From positions 9,300 to 73,299 of the forward strand of contig NZ_CACVCG010000090.1 in NCBI RefSeq assembly GCF_902729435.1: a DNA stretch of 64,000 nt, given 5' to 3'. The notes beneath the pieces were generated by a model. It saw only the letters and a program-made list of their open reading frames with translations, ran no database searches and was not told where the DNA came from. Origin of the DNA: Magnetospirillum sp. UT-4. GTDB lineage: Bacteria; Pseudomonadota; Alphaproteobacteria; Rhodospirillales; Magnetospirillaceae. The position numbers and the translations under genes are program-made. How positions within the stretch are numbered: position 1 is the stretch's first letter; every line of letters starts with the position of its first letter. This document shows positions 25,383 to 38,459 of this stretch, in pieces.

Positions 25383-27880
25383 GCCTCAACAGGCGCGACT
25401 TCATCAAGGCCAACGCCGCCGCCGCCACCGCCGCCGCCGCCGGCCTGGCGGTTCCCGCCGTGGCGCAGCCGGCCAAGGCCAACATCCGCTGGGACAAGGG
25501 CGTCTGCCGTTTCTGCGGCACCGGCTGCGGCGTACTGGTGGGCGTCCAGGACGGCCGCGTGGTCGCCACCCAGGGTGATCCCGACGCGCCGGTCAACCGG
25601 GGCCTCAACTGCATCAAGGGCTACTTCCTGTCCAAGATCATGTACGGCCAGGACCGCCTGACCCAGCCCCTGCTGAGGACGAAGAACGGCAAGTTCGACA
25701 AGAACGGCGAGTTCACGCCCATCAGCTGGGACCAGGCCTTCGACATCATGGCCGAGAAGTGGAAGGAGCAGCTGAAGAAGCCCGACGGCGTCACCCGCGT
25801 CGGCATGTTCGGCTCCGGCCAGTGGACCATCTGGGAAGGCTATGCGGCGGTGAAGCTGTACAAGGCCGGCTTCCGCTCCAACAACATCGACCCCAATGCG
25901 CGCCACTGCATGGCCTCGGCGGTGACCGGCTTCATGCGCACCTTCGGCATCGACGAGCCGATGGGCTGCTACGACGACCTCGAGCATGCCGACGCCTTCG
26001 TGCTGTGGGGCTCGAACATGGCCGAGATGCACCCGATCCTGTGGTCGCGCCTGACCGACCGGCGCCTGACCCATGACGGCTGCAAGGTGGCGGTGCTGTC
26101 GACCTACGAGCACAAGTCGTTCGACCTGGCCGACATCCCCATGGTGTTCAAGCCGCAGACTGACCTCGCCATCCTGAACTTCATCTGCAACTACATCATC
26201 CAGACCGGCGCGGTGAACAAGGCGTTCATCGACAAGGCGGTGAACTTCAAGAAGGGCGTGACCGACATCGGCTTCGGCCTGCGGCCCAACAACCCGCTGG
26301 AGCAGGCGGCCGGCAACAACGGCTACGGCGAGGGCAAGGGCGACCCCAACAAGGTCGATCCCTTCACCTTCGACGAGTTCAAGGCCTTCGTTTCCGAATA
26401 CACCGTCGAGAAGGTGTCCAAGCTGTCGGGCGTGCCCGAGGACAAGCTGATCGCCCTGGCCAAGCTGTACGCCGATCCCAAGGTCAAGGTGGTGTCCTAC
26501 TGGACCATGGGCTTCAACCAGCACACCCGCGGCACGTGGGTCAACAACATGATCTACAACGTGCACCTGCTGGTGGGGAAGATCTCCGAGCCCGGCAACG
26601 GCCCGTTCTCGCTGACCGGCCAGCCTTCGGCCTGCGGCACCGCCCGCGAGGTCGGCACCTTCGCCCACCGCCTGCCGGCCGACATGGTGGTGATGAACGA
26701 AGGCCACCGCAAAATGACCGAGGAATTGTGGAAGCTGCCCGCCGGCACCCTCAATCCCAAGCCCGGCTATCACGCCGTGCTGCAGCACCGCATGCTCAAG
26801 GACGGCAAGCTCAACGCCTATTGGGTGCAGTGCACCAACAACATGCAGACCGCCCCCAACATGAACGAGGAGGGCTATCCGGGCTACCGCAACCCCGAGG
26901 CCTTCGTGGTGGTGTCCGATCCCTATCCCACCGTCACCGCGCTGTCCGGCGACCTGATCCTGCCCACCGCCATGTGGATGGAGAAGGAGGGCGCCTACGG
27001 CAATGCCGAGCGGCGCACCCAGTTCTGGCGCCAGCAGGTCAAGGGTCCGGGCGAGGCGAAGTCCGACGTCTGGCAGGTGATGGAATTCTCGAAGCGCTTC
27101 AAGGTCGAGGAGGTGTGGCCCGAGGACCTGCTCGCCAAGAAGCCCGAATACCGCGGCAAGACCCTCTACGACATCCTGTTCGCCAACGGCGTGGTCAACA
27201 AGTACCCGCTGTCCGAGCTGCAGGCCGGGTTCGAGAACGACGAGAGCAAGCACTTCGGCTATTACGTCCAGAAGGGCCTGTTCGAGGAATACGCAGCCTT
27301 CGGCCGCGGCCACGCCCACGATCTCGCTTCGTTCGAGACCTACCACAAGTCGCGAGGCCTGCGCTGGCCGGTGGTCGATGGCAAGGAGACGCTGTGGCGT
27401 TTCCGCGAGGGCTACGACCCCTACGTCAAGGCCGGCGAGGGCGTGAAGTTCTACGGCAAGCCCGACGGCAAGGCGTGGATCATCGCACTGCCCTACCAGG
27501 ACCCGCCGGAGAAGCCCGACGCCGACTATGATCTGTGGCTGTGCACCGGCCGCGTGCTGGAGCACTGGCACTCGGGCTCCATGACCCGGCGCGTGCCCGA
27601 GTTGCACAAGGCGGTGCCCAACGCGGTCTGCTTCATGCATCCCAACGACGCCAAGAAGCGCAATCTGCGCAACGGCGACATCGTGAAGATCAAGAGCCGT
27701 CGCGGCGAGATCGCCACCCGTGTCGACACCCGCGGCCGCAACCGGCCGCCCGAGGGCCTGGTGTTCGTGCCGTTCTTCGACGAATCCATCCTGGTCAACA
27801 AGCTGACCCTGGACGCCACCTGCCCGATTTCCAAGGAGACCGACTTCAAGAAGTGCGCCGTCAAGGTCGAGAAGGCGTAG
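25379..27880 (+). CDS. napA: Periplasmic nitrate reductase catalytic subunit
   Basis: An 833-residue molybdopterin enzyme reducing nitrate to nitrite in the periplasm. It has a twin-arginine signal NRRDFIK at the N-terminus. The 4Fe-4S cluster is bound by CRFCGTGC (Cys43, 46, 50) and Cys78. The molybdenum-ligand cysteine is Cys177 in [10 protein letters not shown]. The conserved ending [18 protein letters not shown] is that of NapA. The ATG overlaps the napD stop by four bases. Electrons come from NapB and ultimately NapC or NapGH. Length and motifs are complete, so the enzyme should be functional. Confidence 0.97.
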   Translation: MSLNRRDFIKANAAAATAAAAGLAVPAVAQPAKANIRWDKGVCRFCGTGCGVLVGVQDGRVVATQGDPDAPVNRGLNCIKGYFLSKIMYGQDRLTQPLLRTKNGKFDKNGEFTPISWDQAFDIMAEKWKEQLKKPDGVTRVGMFGSGQWTIWEGYAAVKLYKAGFRSNNIDPNARHCMASAVTGFMRTFGIDEPMGCYDDLEHADAFVLWGSNMAEMHPILWSRLTDRRLTHDGCKVAVLSTYEHKSFDLADIPMVFKPQTDLAILNFICNYIIQTGAVNKAFIDKAVNFKKGVTDIGFGLRPNNPLEQAAGNNGYGEGKGDPNKVDPFTFDEFKAFVSEYTVEKVSKLSGVPEDKLIALAKLYADPKVKVVSYWTMGFNQHTRGTWVNNMIYNVHLLVGKISEPGNGPFSLTGQPSACGTAREVGTFAHRLPADMVVMNEGHRKMTEELWKLPAGTLNPKPGYHAVLQHRMLKDGKLNAYWVQCTNNMQTAPNMNEEGYPGYRNPEAFVVVSDPYPTVTALSGDLILPTAMWMEKEGAYGNAERRTQFWRQQVKGPGEAKSDVWQVMEFSKRFKVEEVWPEDLLAKKPEYRGKTLYDILFANGVVNKYPLSELQAGFENDESKHFGYYVQKGLFEEYAAFGRGHAHDLASFETYHKSRGLRWPVVDGKETLWRFREGYDPYVKAGEGVKFYGKPDGKAWIIALPYQDPPEKPDADYDLWLCTGRVLEHWHSGSMTRRVPELHKAVPNAVCFMHPNDAKKRNLRNGDIVKIKSRRGEIATRVDTRGRNRPPEGLVFVPFFDESILVNKLTLDATCPISKETDFKKCAVKVEKA

Positions 27881-27898
27881 GGCCATGTTTGGCCGCCG

Positions 27899-27998
27899 GC
27901 CCTCTCCCACCCCGGCCCTCCCTCTCCCGCAAGCGGGCGAGGAAGGGAGGGGCGCGCGCCCCTCGCCCGCTTGCGGGAGAGGGGAGGGGGGAGAGGGC
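27899..27998. repeat. 100-bp palindromic element inside the nap operon
   Basis: Two perfect sets of inverted arms are visible: inner 23-base arms at 27920-27942 and 27961-27983, and outer arms gccctctccc/gggagagggc at 27899-27908 and 27989-27998. It fills most of the 138-base gap between napA and napG. In RNA it would form a very stable stem that could protect the upstream napFDA mRNA or attenuate napGHBC. Confidence 0.75.
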
Positions 27999-28018
27999 TG
28001 TCGCCATGAGGTGAGGCC

Positions 28019-28771
28019 ATGAACCGCCGCGGCTTCCTTGCCGGCGCCTGCGGGGCCGGCGCCCTGGCGCTGCTGCTGGCCCCCGCCGCCAGCCGCCGGG
28101 CGGAAGCGGTGGCGCTGCGGCCGCCGGGGGCCATCGCCGACGACACGTTCCTGGGGGCCTGCGTGCGCTGCGGCCTGTGCGCGCGCGATTGTCCCTACGA
28201 CACCCTGAAGCTGGCGCCGGCCGGTGCCGGCCGGCCCATGGGCACACCCTATTTCAACGCCCGCGCCGTGCCGTGCGAGATGTGCGAGGACATCCCCTGC
28301 GTCCTCGCCTGTCCGACCGGCGCGCTGGACAAGGGCCTCACCGACATCAACCAGGCCCGCATGGGCACCGCCGTGCTGGTCGGGCACGAGACCTGCCTCA
28401 ACTATCTCGGCCTGCGCTGCGACGTGTGCTACCGCGTGTGCCCGCTGATCGACCAGGCCATCACCCTGGAGCGCCACCACAACGAGCGCACCGGCAAGCA
28501 CGCCGTCTTCATTCCCACCGTCCATACCGACAAGTGCACCGGCTGCGGCAAGTGCGAGAAGGCCTGCGTGCTCGAGGAATCGGCCATCCGGGTGCTGCCC
28601 CTGGCGCTGGCGGTGGGCGAGCTGGGCGCCCATTACCGCCTCGGCTGGGAAGAGAAGCGGAAGGCCGGCAAGGCGCTGATCGACGACATCATCGACCTGC
28701 CCGACCGCATGCCCGATGCGCCGGCGCCCGAGCGCCTGCCCGGCGGCGGCTTCAAGGAGTTCAAGCCATGA
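28019..28771 (+). CDS. napG: NapG, quinol-side iron-sulfur protein
   Basis: A 250-residue ferredoxin-type protein exported by a twin-arginine-like signal ([20 protein letters not shown]). It has four 4Fe-4S motifs: [26 protein letters not shown], the irregular [17 protein letters not shown], and [11 protein letters not shown]. With NapH it forms a membrane-associated quinol dehydrogenase that passes electrons to NapB/NapA. An aggtgagg site precedes the ATG. The stop overlaps napH by four bases. It is separated from napA by a palindromic repeat. Confidence 0.93.
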   Translation: MNRRGFLAGACGAGALALLLAPAASRRAEAVALRPPGAIADDTFLGACVRCGLCARDCPYDTLKLAPAGAGRPMGTPYFNARAVPCEMCEDIPCVLACPTGALDKGLTDINQARMGTAVLVGHETCLNYLGLRCDVCYRVCPLIDQAITLERHHNERTGKHAVFIPTVHTDKCTGCGKCEKACVLEESAIRVLPLALAVGELGAHYRLGWEEKRKAGKALIDDIIDLPDRMPDAPAPERLPGGGFKEFKP

Positions 28772-29694
28772 GCGCGCTGTCGGACCTGCGTCCCGGCCGC
28801 GCCAAGGCCGCCGAGCAGGGGTGGTTCGCCGCCCATAAATGGCTGCTCGCCCGCCGCCTCGCCCAGGCCGGGTTCCTGGCGCTGTTCCTCACCGGCCCGC
28901 TGGCCGGGTTCTGGATCGCCAAGGGCACCCTGGCCGCCAGCCTGACCCTGGGGGTGCTGCCGCTGACCGATCCGATGATGGTGCTGCAGGCGCTGCTGAC
29001 CGGACACGTCATGGCGGTTTCGGGCCTGGTCGGCGCCGCCATCGTGCTGGCCGCCTATGCGGTGCTGGGCGGGCGCACCTATTGTTCCTGGGTCTGCCCC
29101 ATCAATCCGGTGGCCGACCTTGCCGCCTGGGCCCGCGCCCGCCTCGGGCTGAAGGAGGGCGCCGGCCTCGACCGCCGCCTGCGCTACGCCCTGCTGGCCG
29201 GAGCCCTGGTCGCCTCGGCCGCCACCGGCACCATCGCCTGGGAATTCGTCAATCCCGTCACCATGCTGCATCGCGGCCTGGTCACCGGCGGCCTGCTGGG
29301 GGCCGGCGCCGCCGGCTCGGTGGCGCTGGCGGTGCTGCTGTTCGACCTTGGCGTCGCCAATCGCGGCTGGTGCGGGCATCTGTGCCCGGTGGGCGCCTTC
29401 TACGGCCTGATCGGCGCCAGGAGCGTGGTGCGCATCTCGGCCGTCAACCGCGCCGCCTGCGACAATTGCATGGACTGCTTCGCCGTCTGCCCGGAACGCC
29501 AGGTCATCGCGCCGGCCCTGCGCGGCCGCGACAAGGGCGTCGGTCCGGTGATCCTGTCGGCCGATTGCAGCAATTGCGGCCGCTGCATCGACGTGTGCGG
29601 CAAGGACGTTTTCCGCTTTTCCACCCGCTTCGCCAACCGGCCGGACCCGGCCGAGCCGGCGGAGGGGAAACCCAAGATCGCGCGGGCGGGATGA
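28768..29694 (+). CDS. napH: NapH, membrane quinol dehydrogenase subunit
   Basis: A 308-residue membrane protein with four or more hydrophobic segments (about 30-50, 70-100, 135-155 and 165-190). It has the CxxxCP motifs [16 protein letters not shown] and [14 protein letters not shown] on the cytoplasmic side and two C-terminal 4Fe-4S motifs ([12 protein letters not shown] and [11 protein letters not shown]). It partners NapG in oxidising quinol. An aaggag site precedes the ATG, which overlaps the napG stop. Confidence 0.93.
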   Translation: MSALSDLRPGRAKAAEQGWFAAHKWLLARRLAQAGFLALFLTGPLAGFWIAKGTLAASLTLGVLPLTDPMMVLQALLTGHVMAVSGLVGAAIVLAAYAVLGGRTYCSWVCPINPVADLAAWARARLGLKEGAGLDRRLRYALLAGALVASAATGTIAWEFVNPVTMLHRGLVTGGLLGAGAAGSVALAVLLFDLGVANRGWCGHLCPVGAFYGLIGARSVVRISAVNRAACDNCMDCFAVCPERQVIAPALRGRDKGVGPVILSADCSNCGRCIDVCGKDVFRFSTRFANRPDPAEPAEGKPKIARAG

Positions 29695-29738
29695 TGCCCG
29701 GCGCCACCCAACGGAATCCTGGAAGGGGAGTGACCGCT

Positions 29739-30185
29739 GTGAAGACCAAGATCGTGGCCATCGCCGTCGCCCTGGGCCTTGCCCTGGGCCTGAATGCAGG
29801 CATCGACCCGGCCGGCGCGGCCGAGGTCAAGGGCCTGCGTGAAACCGCCGTCAACGCCCCCGACAAGGCGCCCGACGTCTACAAGGTGCAGGACGGCGTC
29901 AAGCACGAACGCGCCTATCGCCAGCAGCCGCCGCTGGTGCCGCACGCCACCGAGAAATACGAGATCGACCTCAAGGTCAATCAGTGCCTGCGCTGCCACG
30001 AATGGCCCTATTCGGACCAGGAGAAGGCGCCGAAGATCTCGGACCTGCACTACATCGACCGCAACGGCGTGCGCCAGGACACCGTCAACGGCAACCGCTA
30101 CTTCTGCACCCAGTGCCATGTGTCCCAGGTGGACGCCAAGCCGCTGGTCGAGAACCGCTTCAAGCCCGCCGTCAGCGGCCGCTAG
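29739..30185 (+). CDS. napB: NapB, periplasmic diheme cytochrome c
   Basis: A 148-residue electron-transfer subunit of nitrate reductase. It has a Sec signal peptide (VKTKIVAIAVALGLALGLNA, cleavage near AGAAE) and two heme-binding motifs, CLRCH (Cys83) and CTQCH (Cys123). The segments PPLVPH and NGNRYFCTQCHVSQ are typical of NapB. The GTG at 29739 is chosen because aaggggag lies eight bases upstream and the signal peptide starts properly there; ATG codons at 29691 and 29694 overlapping napH would add an unlikely leader. Confidence 0.93.
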   Translation: MKTKIVAIAVALGLALGLNAGIDPAGAAEVKGLRETAVNAPDKAPDVYKVQDGVKHERAYRQQPPLVPHATEKYEIDLKVNQCLRCHEWPYSDQEKAPKISDLHYIDRNGVRQDTVNGNRYFCTQCHVSQVDAKPLVENRFKPAVSGR

Positions 30186-30203
30186 GGCGAAAGGATCACG
30201 GCC

Positions 30204-30854
30204 ATGAAGATCGACACTGACGGCAAAGCCGCCAAGCCATCGCTGCTGGGCCAGGCCTGGTCCCTGCTGAAGCGCCCCACCGGACGGTGGTCCCTGGGAG
30301 CCATCCTGCTGGTCGGCTTCTCCTCGGGCATCCTGTTCTGGGGCGGCTTCAACTGGGCGATGGAACTGACCAACACCGAGGCCTTCTGCCTGTCCTGCCA
30401 TGAGATGGAGCAGAACGTCTATCGCGAGTACCGCGGCACCATCCACGACCAGAACCGCTCGGGCGTGCGCGCCACCTGCCCCGACTGCCACGTGCCGAAG
30501 CCCTGGGTGCACAAGATCGCGCGCAAGATCCAGGCCTCCAACGAGGTGCTGCACAAGGTGCTGGGCTCCATCGACACCCGCGAGAAGTTCGAGGCCAAGC
30601 GCCTGCAGCTGGCCAAGAACGTGTGGACCACCATGAAGGAGACGGATTCGCGCGAATGCCGCAACTGCCACACCTTCTCGGCCTTCGACCTGTCGCGCCA
30701 GCAGAAGCGCGCCCAGGTCCGCCACGACGAGGCCATCGAGGAAGGCAAGACCTGCATCGACTGCCACAAGGGCGTCGCCCACAAGCTCCCCGACGGCGCC
30801 TTCAATGCCGAGCGCGAGCTGAACGAAACGTGGAACGCGATCCACAAGAAGTGA
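30204..30854 (+). CDS. napC: NapC/NirT family tetraheme cytochrome c
   Basis: A 216-residue membrane-anchored quinol dehydrogenase. One N-terminal membrane helix (about 30-50, LGAILLVGFSSGILFWGGFNW) anchors a periplasmic domain with four CxxCH hemes at Cys62, Cys92, Cys152 and Cys184. It transfers electrons from quinol to NapB. The ending LPDGAFNAERELNETW is typical. It lies 18 bases after napB and is the last gene of the operon. Confidence 0.95.
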   Translation: MKIDTDGKAAKPSLLGQAWSLLKRPTGRWSLGAILLVGFSSGILFWGGFNWAMELTNTEAFCLSCHEMEQNVYREYRGTIHDQNRSGVRATCPDCHVPKPWVHKIARKIQASNEVLHKVLGSIDTREKFEAKRLQLAKNVWTTMKETDSRECRNCHTFSAFDLSRQQKRAQVRHDEAIEEGKTCIDCHKGVAHKLPDGAFNAERELNETWNAIHKK

Positions 30855-30919
30855 GGTAGGGACAGCAGAAACCCCTCCCCGTCACGGGGAGGGCCGTTGG
30901 GACTTTGTGTGCTTGCGGG

Positions 30920-30958
30920 AAGCCCCGTATCAGGCATAGCGCCGGATGCGGGGCTTTT
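30920..30958 (+). terminator. Possible terminator after the nap operon
   Basis: Arms aagccccg and cggggctt enclose a 21-base loop and are followed by tttt. A second GC-rich hairpin (30873-30893) lies closer to the napC stop but lacks a T run. The remainder of 30855-31390 holds the 312-bp element copy B and a further hairpin. Confidence 0.5.
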
Positions 30959-30999
30959 CATTCGCCGAAGATGTTTTCCGTCATGGCCGGGCTTGACCC

Positions 31000-31311
31000 A
31001 CTTCTGTCCGGTTTATTTTTCGGAGAGCCTTCGGGAGCCCTTGGTGTCGGCCGCGTCCAGGGTGATGTTGGCGGAAGCGGACAGATTACCCTCGCCCGCC
31101 TGCGGGAGAGGGAGGGACCCGTCGCGCCAGCGACGGGAGGGAGAGGGCGCGCGCCGTCAGGTGCGCTTCGCGACAGCGAAAACCTCTGCGTTTTCAGGTC
31201 TTGGGCGCGTGGACACGCGCCGCCCTCACCCCGGCTCGCTGACGCTCGCCCCCCTCTCCCGCAGGCGGGCGAGGGGGCATGGGCCAGCCGAGAATTAAAC
31301 CGGACAGAAGT
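31000..31311 (+). mobile_element. 312-bp terminal-inverted-repeat element, copy B (non-coding)
   Basis: Same length, orientation and near-identical sequence as 24275-24586. Here the flanks (30980-30999 and 31312-31331) are perfect 20-base inverted repeats of each other, starting gtcatggccgggcttgaccc, so the element sits between the arms of a palindromic repeat. Together with copy A it brackets the whole nap operon as direct repeats about 6.7 kb apart. No open reading frame inside resembles a protein family. Confidence 0.75.
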
Positions 31312-31350
31312 GGGTCAAGCCCGGCCATGACGAAACACACTTAGTCCCAA

Positions 31351-31379
31351 CCCCTCCCCGTCAGGGGGAGGGGTTTTTT
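31351..31379 (+). terminator. Hairpin with T6 tail
   Basis: A cccctcccc / gggggagggg stem is followed by tttttt, a good intrinsic terminator for plus-strand transcripts arriving from the nap side. It lies twelve bases from the end of the convergent nifJ gene and may separate the two units. Confidence 0.7.
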
Positions 31380-31390
31380 CGTTTGACCTC

Positions 31391-34990
<3,600 letters not shown>

Positions 34991-35075
34991 GTCCGTCCGT
35001 TCCATTGTCTGACGCCCGCCGGGGCCACTGGCCGACGGGCGGGCGGGTAGGGATATAGGTTAGCGGAGCATAATG

Positions 35076-35089
35076 TTCGCAAGTGCGAA
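35076..35089. promoter_or_regulatory. Candidate operator between nifJ and the XRE regulator
   Basis: TTCGCA-ag-TGCGAA is a perfect 6-bp inverted repeat in the AT-rich gap 35006-35271. A further partial copy (acgcaagttc) follows at 35091-35100. The position, 86 bases upstream of nifJ, suits control of nifJ and perhaps autoregulation of the divergent regulator. Confidence 0.5.
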
Positions 35090-35271
35090 TACGCAAGTTC
35101 ATTTTCCAAACCTGGGGACAATAAGAAATATTCGTGCGCGCGACTGAGACTCACTGGCAAAAATCGGCACGGCCTGGCGTCGGGATTTTTTGCATTCATC
35201 ACAACAGGTGGTTGCCTTTTTCCCGAGGACCGGCGAAACTATGCAACCGGGGCTATATGACGGAAAGAGCC

Positions 35272-35751
35272 ATGAGCGCAGAAGCCAGAAAGACCGGTCC
35301 CAAGGGAACCCGACGCCGCGCCAATCGCGGCCGGACCGCTTCGGGTCAGCCGAATCCCATCGACGTCCATGTCGGCGCCCGCGTGCGGCTGCGCCGCACC
35401 CTGCTCGGCATGAGCCAGGAAAAGCTGGGCGAGGCCTTGGGCCTGACCTTCCAGCAGGTGCAGAAGTACGAACGCGGTGCCAACCGCATCGGCTCCTCGC
35501 GCCTGTTCGACCTCGCCCGCGTCCTCGACGTGCCGATCAGCTTCTTCTTCGACGACATGCCCGACGAGGTGTCGGCGCTGTCGCCCCGCCTGATCTCCGG
35601 ACTGGGCGAGGACCCGGCGCCGTTCGAGGCCGATCCCATGAGCAAGCGCGAGACCCTGGAGCTGGTCCGGGCGTACTACCGCATTTCCGATCCCAACGTC
35701 CGCCGGCGGGTGCTCGACCTCGCCCGCGCCCTCGGCCTGGCAGGGGAATGA
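35272..35751 (+). CDS. XRE-family transcriptional regulator
   Basis: A 159-residue protein with a basic N-terminus and a helix-turn-helix of cI/XRE type (VGARVRLRRTLLGMSQEKLGEALGLTFQQVQKYERGANRI, about residues 26-65). The sequence closely follows a family widespread in Alphaproteobacteria that includes PraR of rhizobia. The C-terminal half is a helical region ending VRRRVLDLARALG. It lies divergent from nifJ, with a palindrome between them, so control of nifJ is plausible but inferred. The ATG at 35272 has a ggaaag site; 35257 is an alternative. Confidence 0.85.
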   Translation: MSAEARKTGPKGTRRRANRGRTASGQPNPIDVHVGARVRLRRTLLGMSQEKLGEALGLTFQQVQKYERGANRIGSSRLFDLARVLDVPISFFFDDMPDEVSALSPRLISGLGEDPAPFEADPMSKRETLELVRAYYRISDPNVRRRVLDLARALGLAGE

Positions 35752-35883
35752 GCCGGCCGCCGGTGAAGTGGAGTGTTTCTCATACCTTTTCTCCGTTGTG
35801 GCCGGACTAACCCGAAAGTACGGTAAAAGGCCTATCCCGCGCGCCGGACCCAACCGGCGGCGGCGCAACGGGGCCAAGGCGAA

Positions 35884-38061
35884 ATGACGGGCAGCCCGGT
35901 CGGACGGTTCGAGGGCAGGCGCAGGTTGCGCGCACGCGGGCGCGTCCGGCCCGACTGGCCGGACGCCGGCGACCGGTTCCGCCGGCTGTTCGACCACTCG
36001 CCCGATCCCGCCTGGATCATTGCCGGCAACCGCTTCATCGACTGCAACGCGGCGGCGGTGGCGATGCTGGGCTACGGCGACAAGCGCGGCCTGCTGGAGA
36101 CCCATCCGGGCGACCTGTCGCCGGCATTCCAGCCCGACGGCGAGGACTCGCGCACCAAGGCCGAACGGATGATCGCCACCGCCCGGCGCAACGGGCAGCA
36201 CCGCTTCGAGTGGGTGCACACCCGGGCCGACGGCTCGTGCTTCGACGCCGAGGTGACCCTGTCCTCGCTCAGCCTGGACGGGCGCGAGGTGATCTATTGC
36301 GCCTGGCGCGACATCACCACCCGCAAGCGCGACGAGGAGCGGCTGCAACTGGCCCGCACGGTGTTCGACAATTCGTCGGAAGGCATCGTGGTCACCGATG
36401 CCGACGCCCTCATCCTTTCGGTCAATCCCGCCTTCACCGAGATCACCGGCTACTCCGCCGACGAAGCGGTGGGGCGGAAGCCCAGCATCCTGCGCTCGGA
36501 CCACCACGAACCCGGGTTCTACGCCGACCTTTGGCGGACGCTGCTGGAGACCGGCCATTGGCAGGGCGAGGTGTGGAACCGGCGCAAGGATGGCAGCGTC
36601 TACGTGCAGTGGCAGACCATCACGGCGGTCAGGGACGCGACCGGCCGGGTCGCCAGCTACGTATCGGTCTTCACCGACATCACCAACATGCGGCGCAACG
36701 AGGACCGCATCCGCCATCTCGCCTATCATGACGCCCTGACCGGCCTGCCCAACCGTACCCTGCTGATGGACCGGCTGGAACACGGCATCGCCGTGGCCCG
36801 GCGCGAGGCCCATCGGCTGGCGGTGCTGTTCCTCGATCTCGACCGCTTCAAGGCGGTCAACGACAGTCTGGGCCACGACGCCGGCGACCGCCTGCTGCGC
36901 GAGGTGGCGGCGCGCATCGTCGCCTCCCTGCGCCGCACCGACACGGTGGCGCGCATGGGCGGCGACGAGTTCGTGGTGCTGCTCGAGCCGGCCGGTCCCG
37001 CCGACGACATCGCCCGCACCGCCGAGGCCGTCATCGCCGCCCTCGACCAGCCGGTGGATTTGGGGGTGGAGAGCGTGCGGGTGACCACCTCGGTCGGCAT
37101 CGCCGTCTTTCCGGAAACCGCCGAGGATGCCGTCTCGCTGCTCAAGCAGGCCGACACCGCCATGTACGCGGCCAAGAAAGGGGGGCGCAACACCTACCGC
37201 TTCTTCGCCGCCGGCATGACCGAGAAGACCCTGGCCACCCTGCGCCTCGAGCGCGACCTGCGCGCCGCCATCCAGCGCGGCGAGTTCGAACTGCACTACC
37301 AGCCCAAGATCTGCTTCGAGGACCGCCGGCCGTGCGGCGCCGAGGCGCTGGTGCGCTGGCGCCGCGACGGCAACGATACGCTGATGTACCCGGCCGATTT
37401 CATCCCGCTGGCCGAGGAGACCGGGCTGGTGGTGGCCCTGGGCGACTGGGTGATCGAGGAAGCCTGCCGCCAGATCGCCGCCTGGCGCGCCGCCGGCCTG
37501 GGCGACATCCCGCTGGCGGTCAACGTCTCGGCCCGCCAGCTGTTCAGCCGCGACTTCGCGGTCCGGGTGATCGAGGCCACCCGGCGCCACGGCATCACCC
37601 CGGCCATGCTGCAGATCGAGATCACCGAAAGCGCGGTGATGGCCGATCCCGACGCGGCTTCCGCCATCCTTTCCGAGTTGCGGGCCTTGGGCGCCACCGT
37701 CGCCATCGACGATTTCGGCACCGGCTATTCCAGCCTGGCCTATCTCACCCGCCTGCCGGTGGACGTCATCAAGATCGACCGCTCGTTCGTCATCGGCCTC
37801 GCCGAGGGCGTCGAGAATGCCGAGATCGTCGCCTCCATCGTCGCCCTGGGCCGGGCGCTGGGCAAGATCGTGGTCGCCGAAGGTGTCGAGAACGACGAGG
37901 AGGTGCGCCTGCTCACCGCCGCCGAATGCCCCATCGGCCAGGGCTACCTGTTCGCCCGGCCGATGCCGGCGGCGGAGCTGACCCCCTGGCTGGCCGGCCG
38001 CAAGGACTGCCGCACCTGCGCCGATTACGACGTCCGCGGCTGCGGCGGCATGCGGCCGTGA
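35884..38061 (+). CDS. PAS-PAS-GGDEF-EAL cyclic-di-GMP protein
   Basis: A 725-residue soluble signalling protein. Two PAS domains come first (FDHSPDPAWIIAGNRFIDCNAAA near residue 36 and VFDNSSEGIVVTDADALILSVNPAF near 160), each followed by a PAC-like segment. The GGDEF domain has an intact MGGDEFVVLL near residue 358. The EAL domain has GAEALVRW near 487, EITESAVM and IDDFGTGYSSLAYL. Both enzymatic sites look competent, so it may make or degrade c-di-GMP depending on input. An aaggcga site precedes the ATG. Its stop overlaps the GTG of the TusE-like gene, an odd pairing. Confidence 0.92.
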   Translation: MTGSPVGRFEGRRRLRARGRVRPDWPDAGDRFRRLFDHSPDPAWIIAGNRFIDCNAAAVAMLGYGDKRGLLETHPGDLSPAFQPDGEDSRTKAERMIATARRNGQHRFEWVHTRADGSCFDAEVTLSSLSLDGREVIYCAWRDITTRKRDEERLQLARTVFDNSSEGIVVTDADALILSVNPAFTEITGYSADEAVGRKPSILRSDHHEPGFYADLWRTLLETGHWQGEVWNRRKDGSVYVQWQTITAVRDATGRVASYVSVFTDITNMRRNEDRIRHLAYHDALTGLPNRTLLMDRLEHGIAVARREAHRLAVLFLDLDRFKAVNDSLGHDAGDRLLREVAARIVASLRRTDTVARMGGDEFVVLLEPAGPADDIARTAEAVIAALDQPVDLGVESVRVTTSVGIAVFPETAEDAVSLLKQADTAMYAAKKGGRNTYRFFAAGMTEKTLATLRLERDLRAAIQRGEFELHYQPKICFEDRRPCGAEALVRWRRDGNDTLMYPADFIPLAEETGLVVALGDWVIEEACRQIAAWRAAGLGDIPLAVNVSARQLFSRDFAVRVIEATRRHGITPAMLQIEITESAVMADPDAASAILSELRALGATVAIDDFGTGYSSLAYLTRLPVDVIKIDRSFVIGLAEGVENAEIVASIVALGRALGKIVVAEGVENDEEVRLLTAAECPIGQGYLFARPMPAAELTPWLAGRKDCRTCADYDVRGCGGMRP

Positions 38062-38399
38062 CCGGCATCGAGGTCGATGGCGAATTCATCGCCACCGATG
38101 CCGAAGGCTACCTGATCGATCGCGGCCGGTGGTCGGAAGCCTTCGCCCGCGCCCTCGCCGCCCGCGAGGGCGTGGCGCTCACCGACGAGCACTGGCAGGT
38201 CATCGCCTTCATCCGCGAGCATTTCCGGCGCAAGGGGCGCCAGACCACCATCCCGCAGATGGTCAAGCACTTCCGGGTCGCCTGGGGGCCCGAGAAGGGC
38301 ACCGCCCGCTATCTCTACCATCTTTTCGAAACCGGCAACGGCCCCGACCGCCAGGGCTTCCGCCTGGCCGGGGTCGGGCGGCGCAAGGGCGAGGGGTGA
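38058..38399 (+). CDS. tusE: TusE/DsrC-family protein lacking the active cysteine
   Basis: A 113-residue member of the TusE/DsrC sulfur-relay family: FIATDAEGYLIDRGRWSEAFARALAAREG, LTDEHWQVIAFIREHF and the conserved GPEKGTARYLYHLFETG. In TusE the penultimate cysteine (usual ending KPVKCI) carries the persulfide. Here the protein ends RRKGEG with no cysteine anywhere near the C-terminus, so ordinary sulfur transfer is unlikely. It may be a regulatory homologue. The GTG start overlaps the stop of the upstream gene (GTGA). No other tus or dsr genes are in the window. Confidence 0.8.
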   Translation: MTGIEVDGEFIATDAEGYLIDRGRWSEAFARALAAREGVALTDEHWQVIAFIREHFRRKGRQTTIPQMVKHFRVAWGPEKGTARYLYHLFETGNGPDRQGFRLAGVGRRKGEG

Positions 38400-38459
38400 T
38401 CCCCCTCGCCCAGCGTCTTCCCCCTCAGGCCCGGGGGAGGGGCCGTTTGCCGTTTGTGG

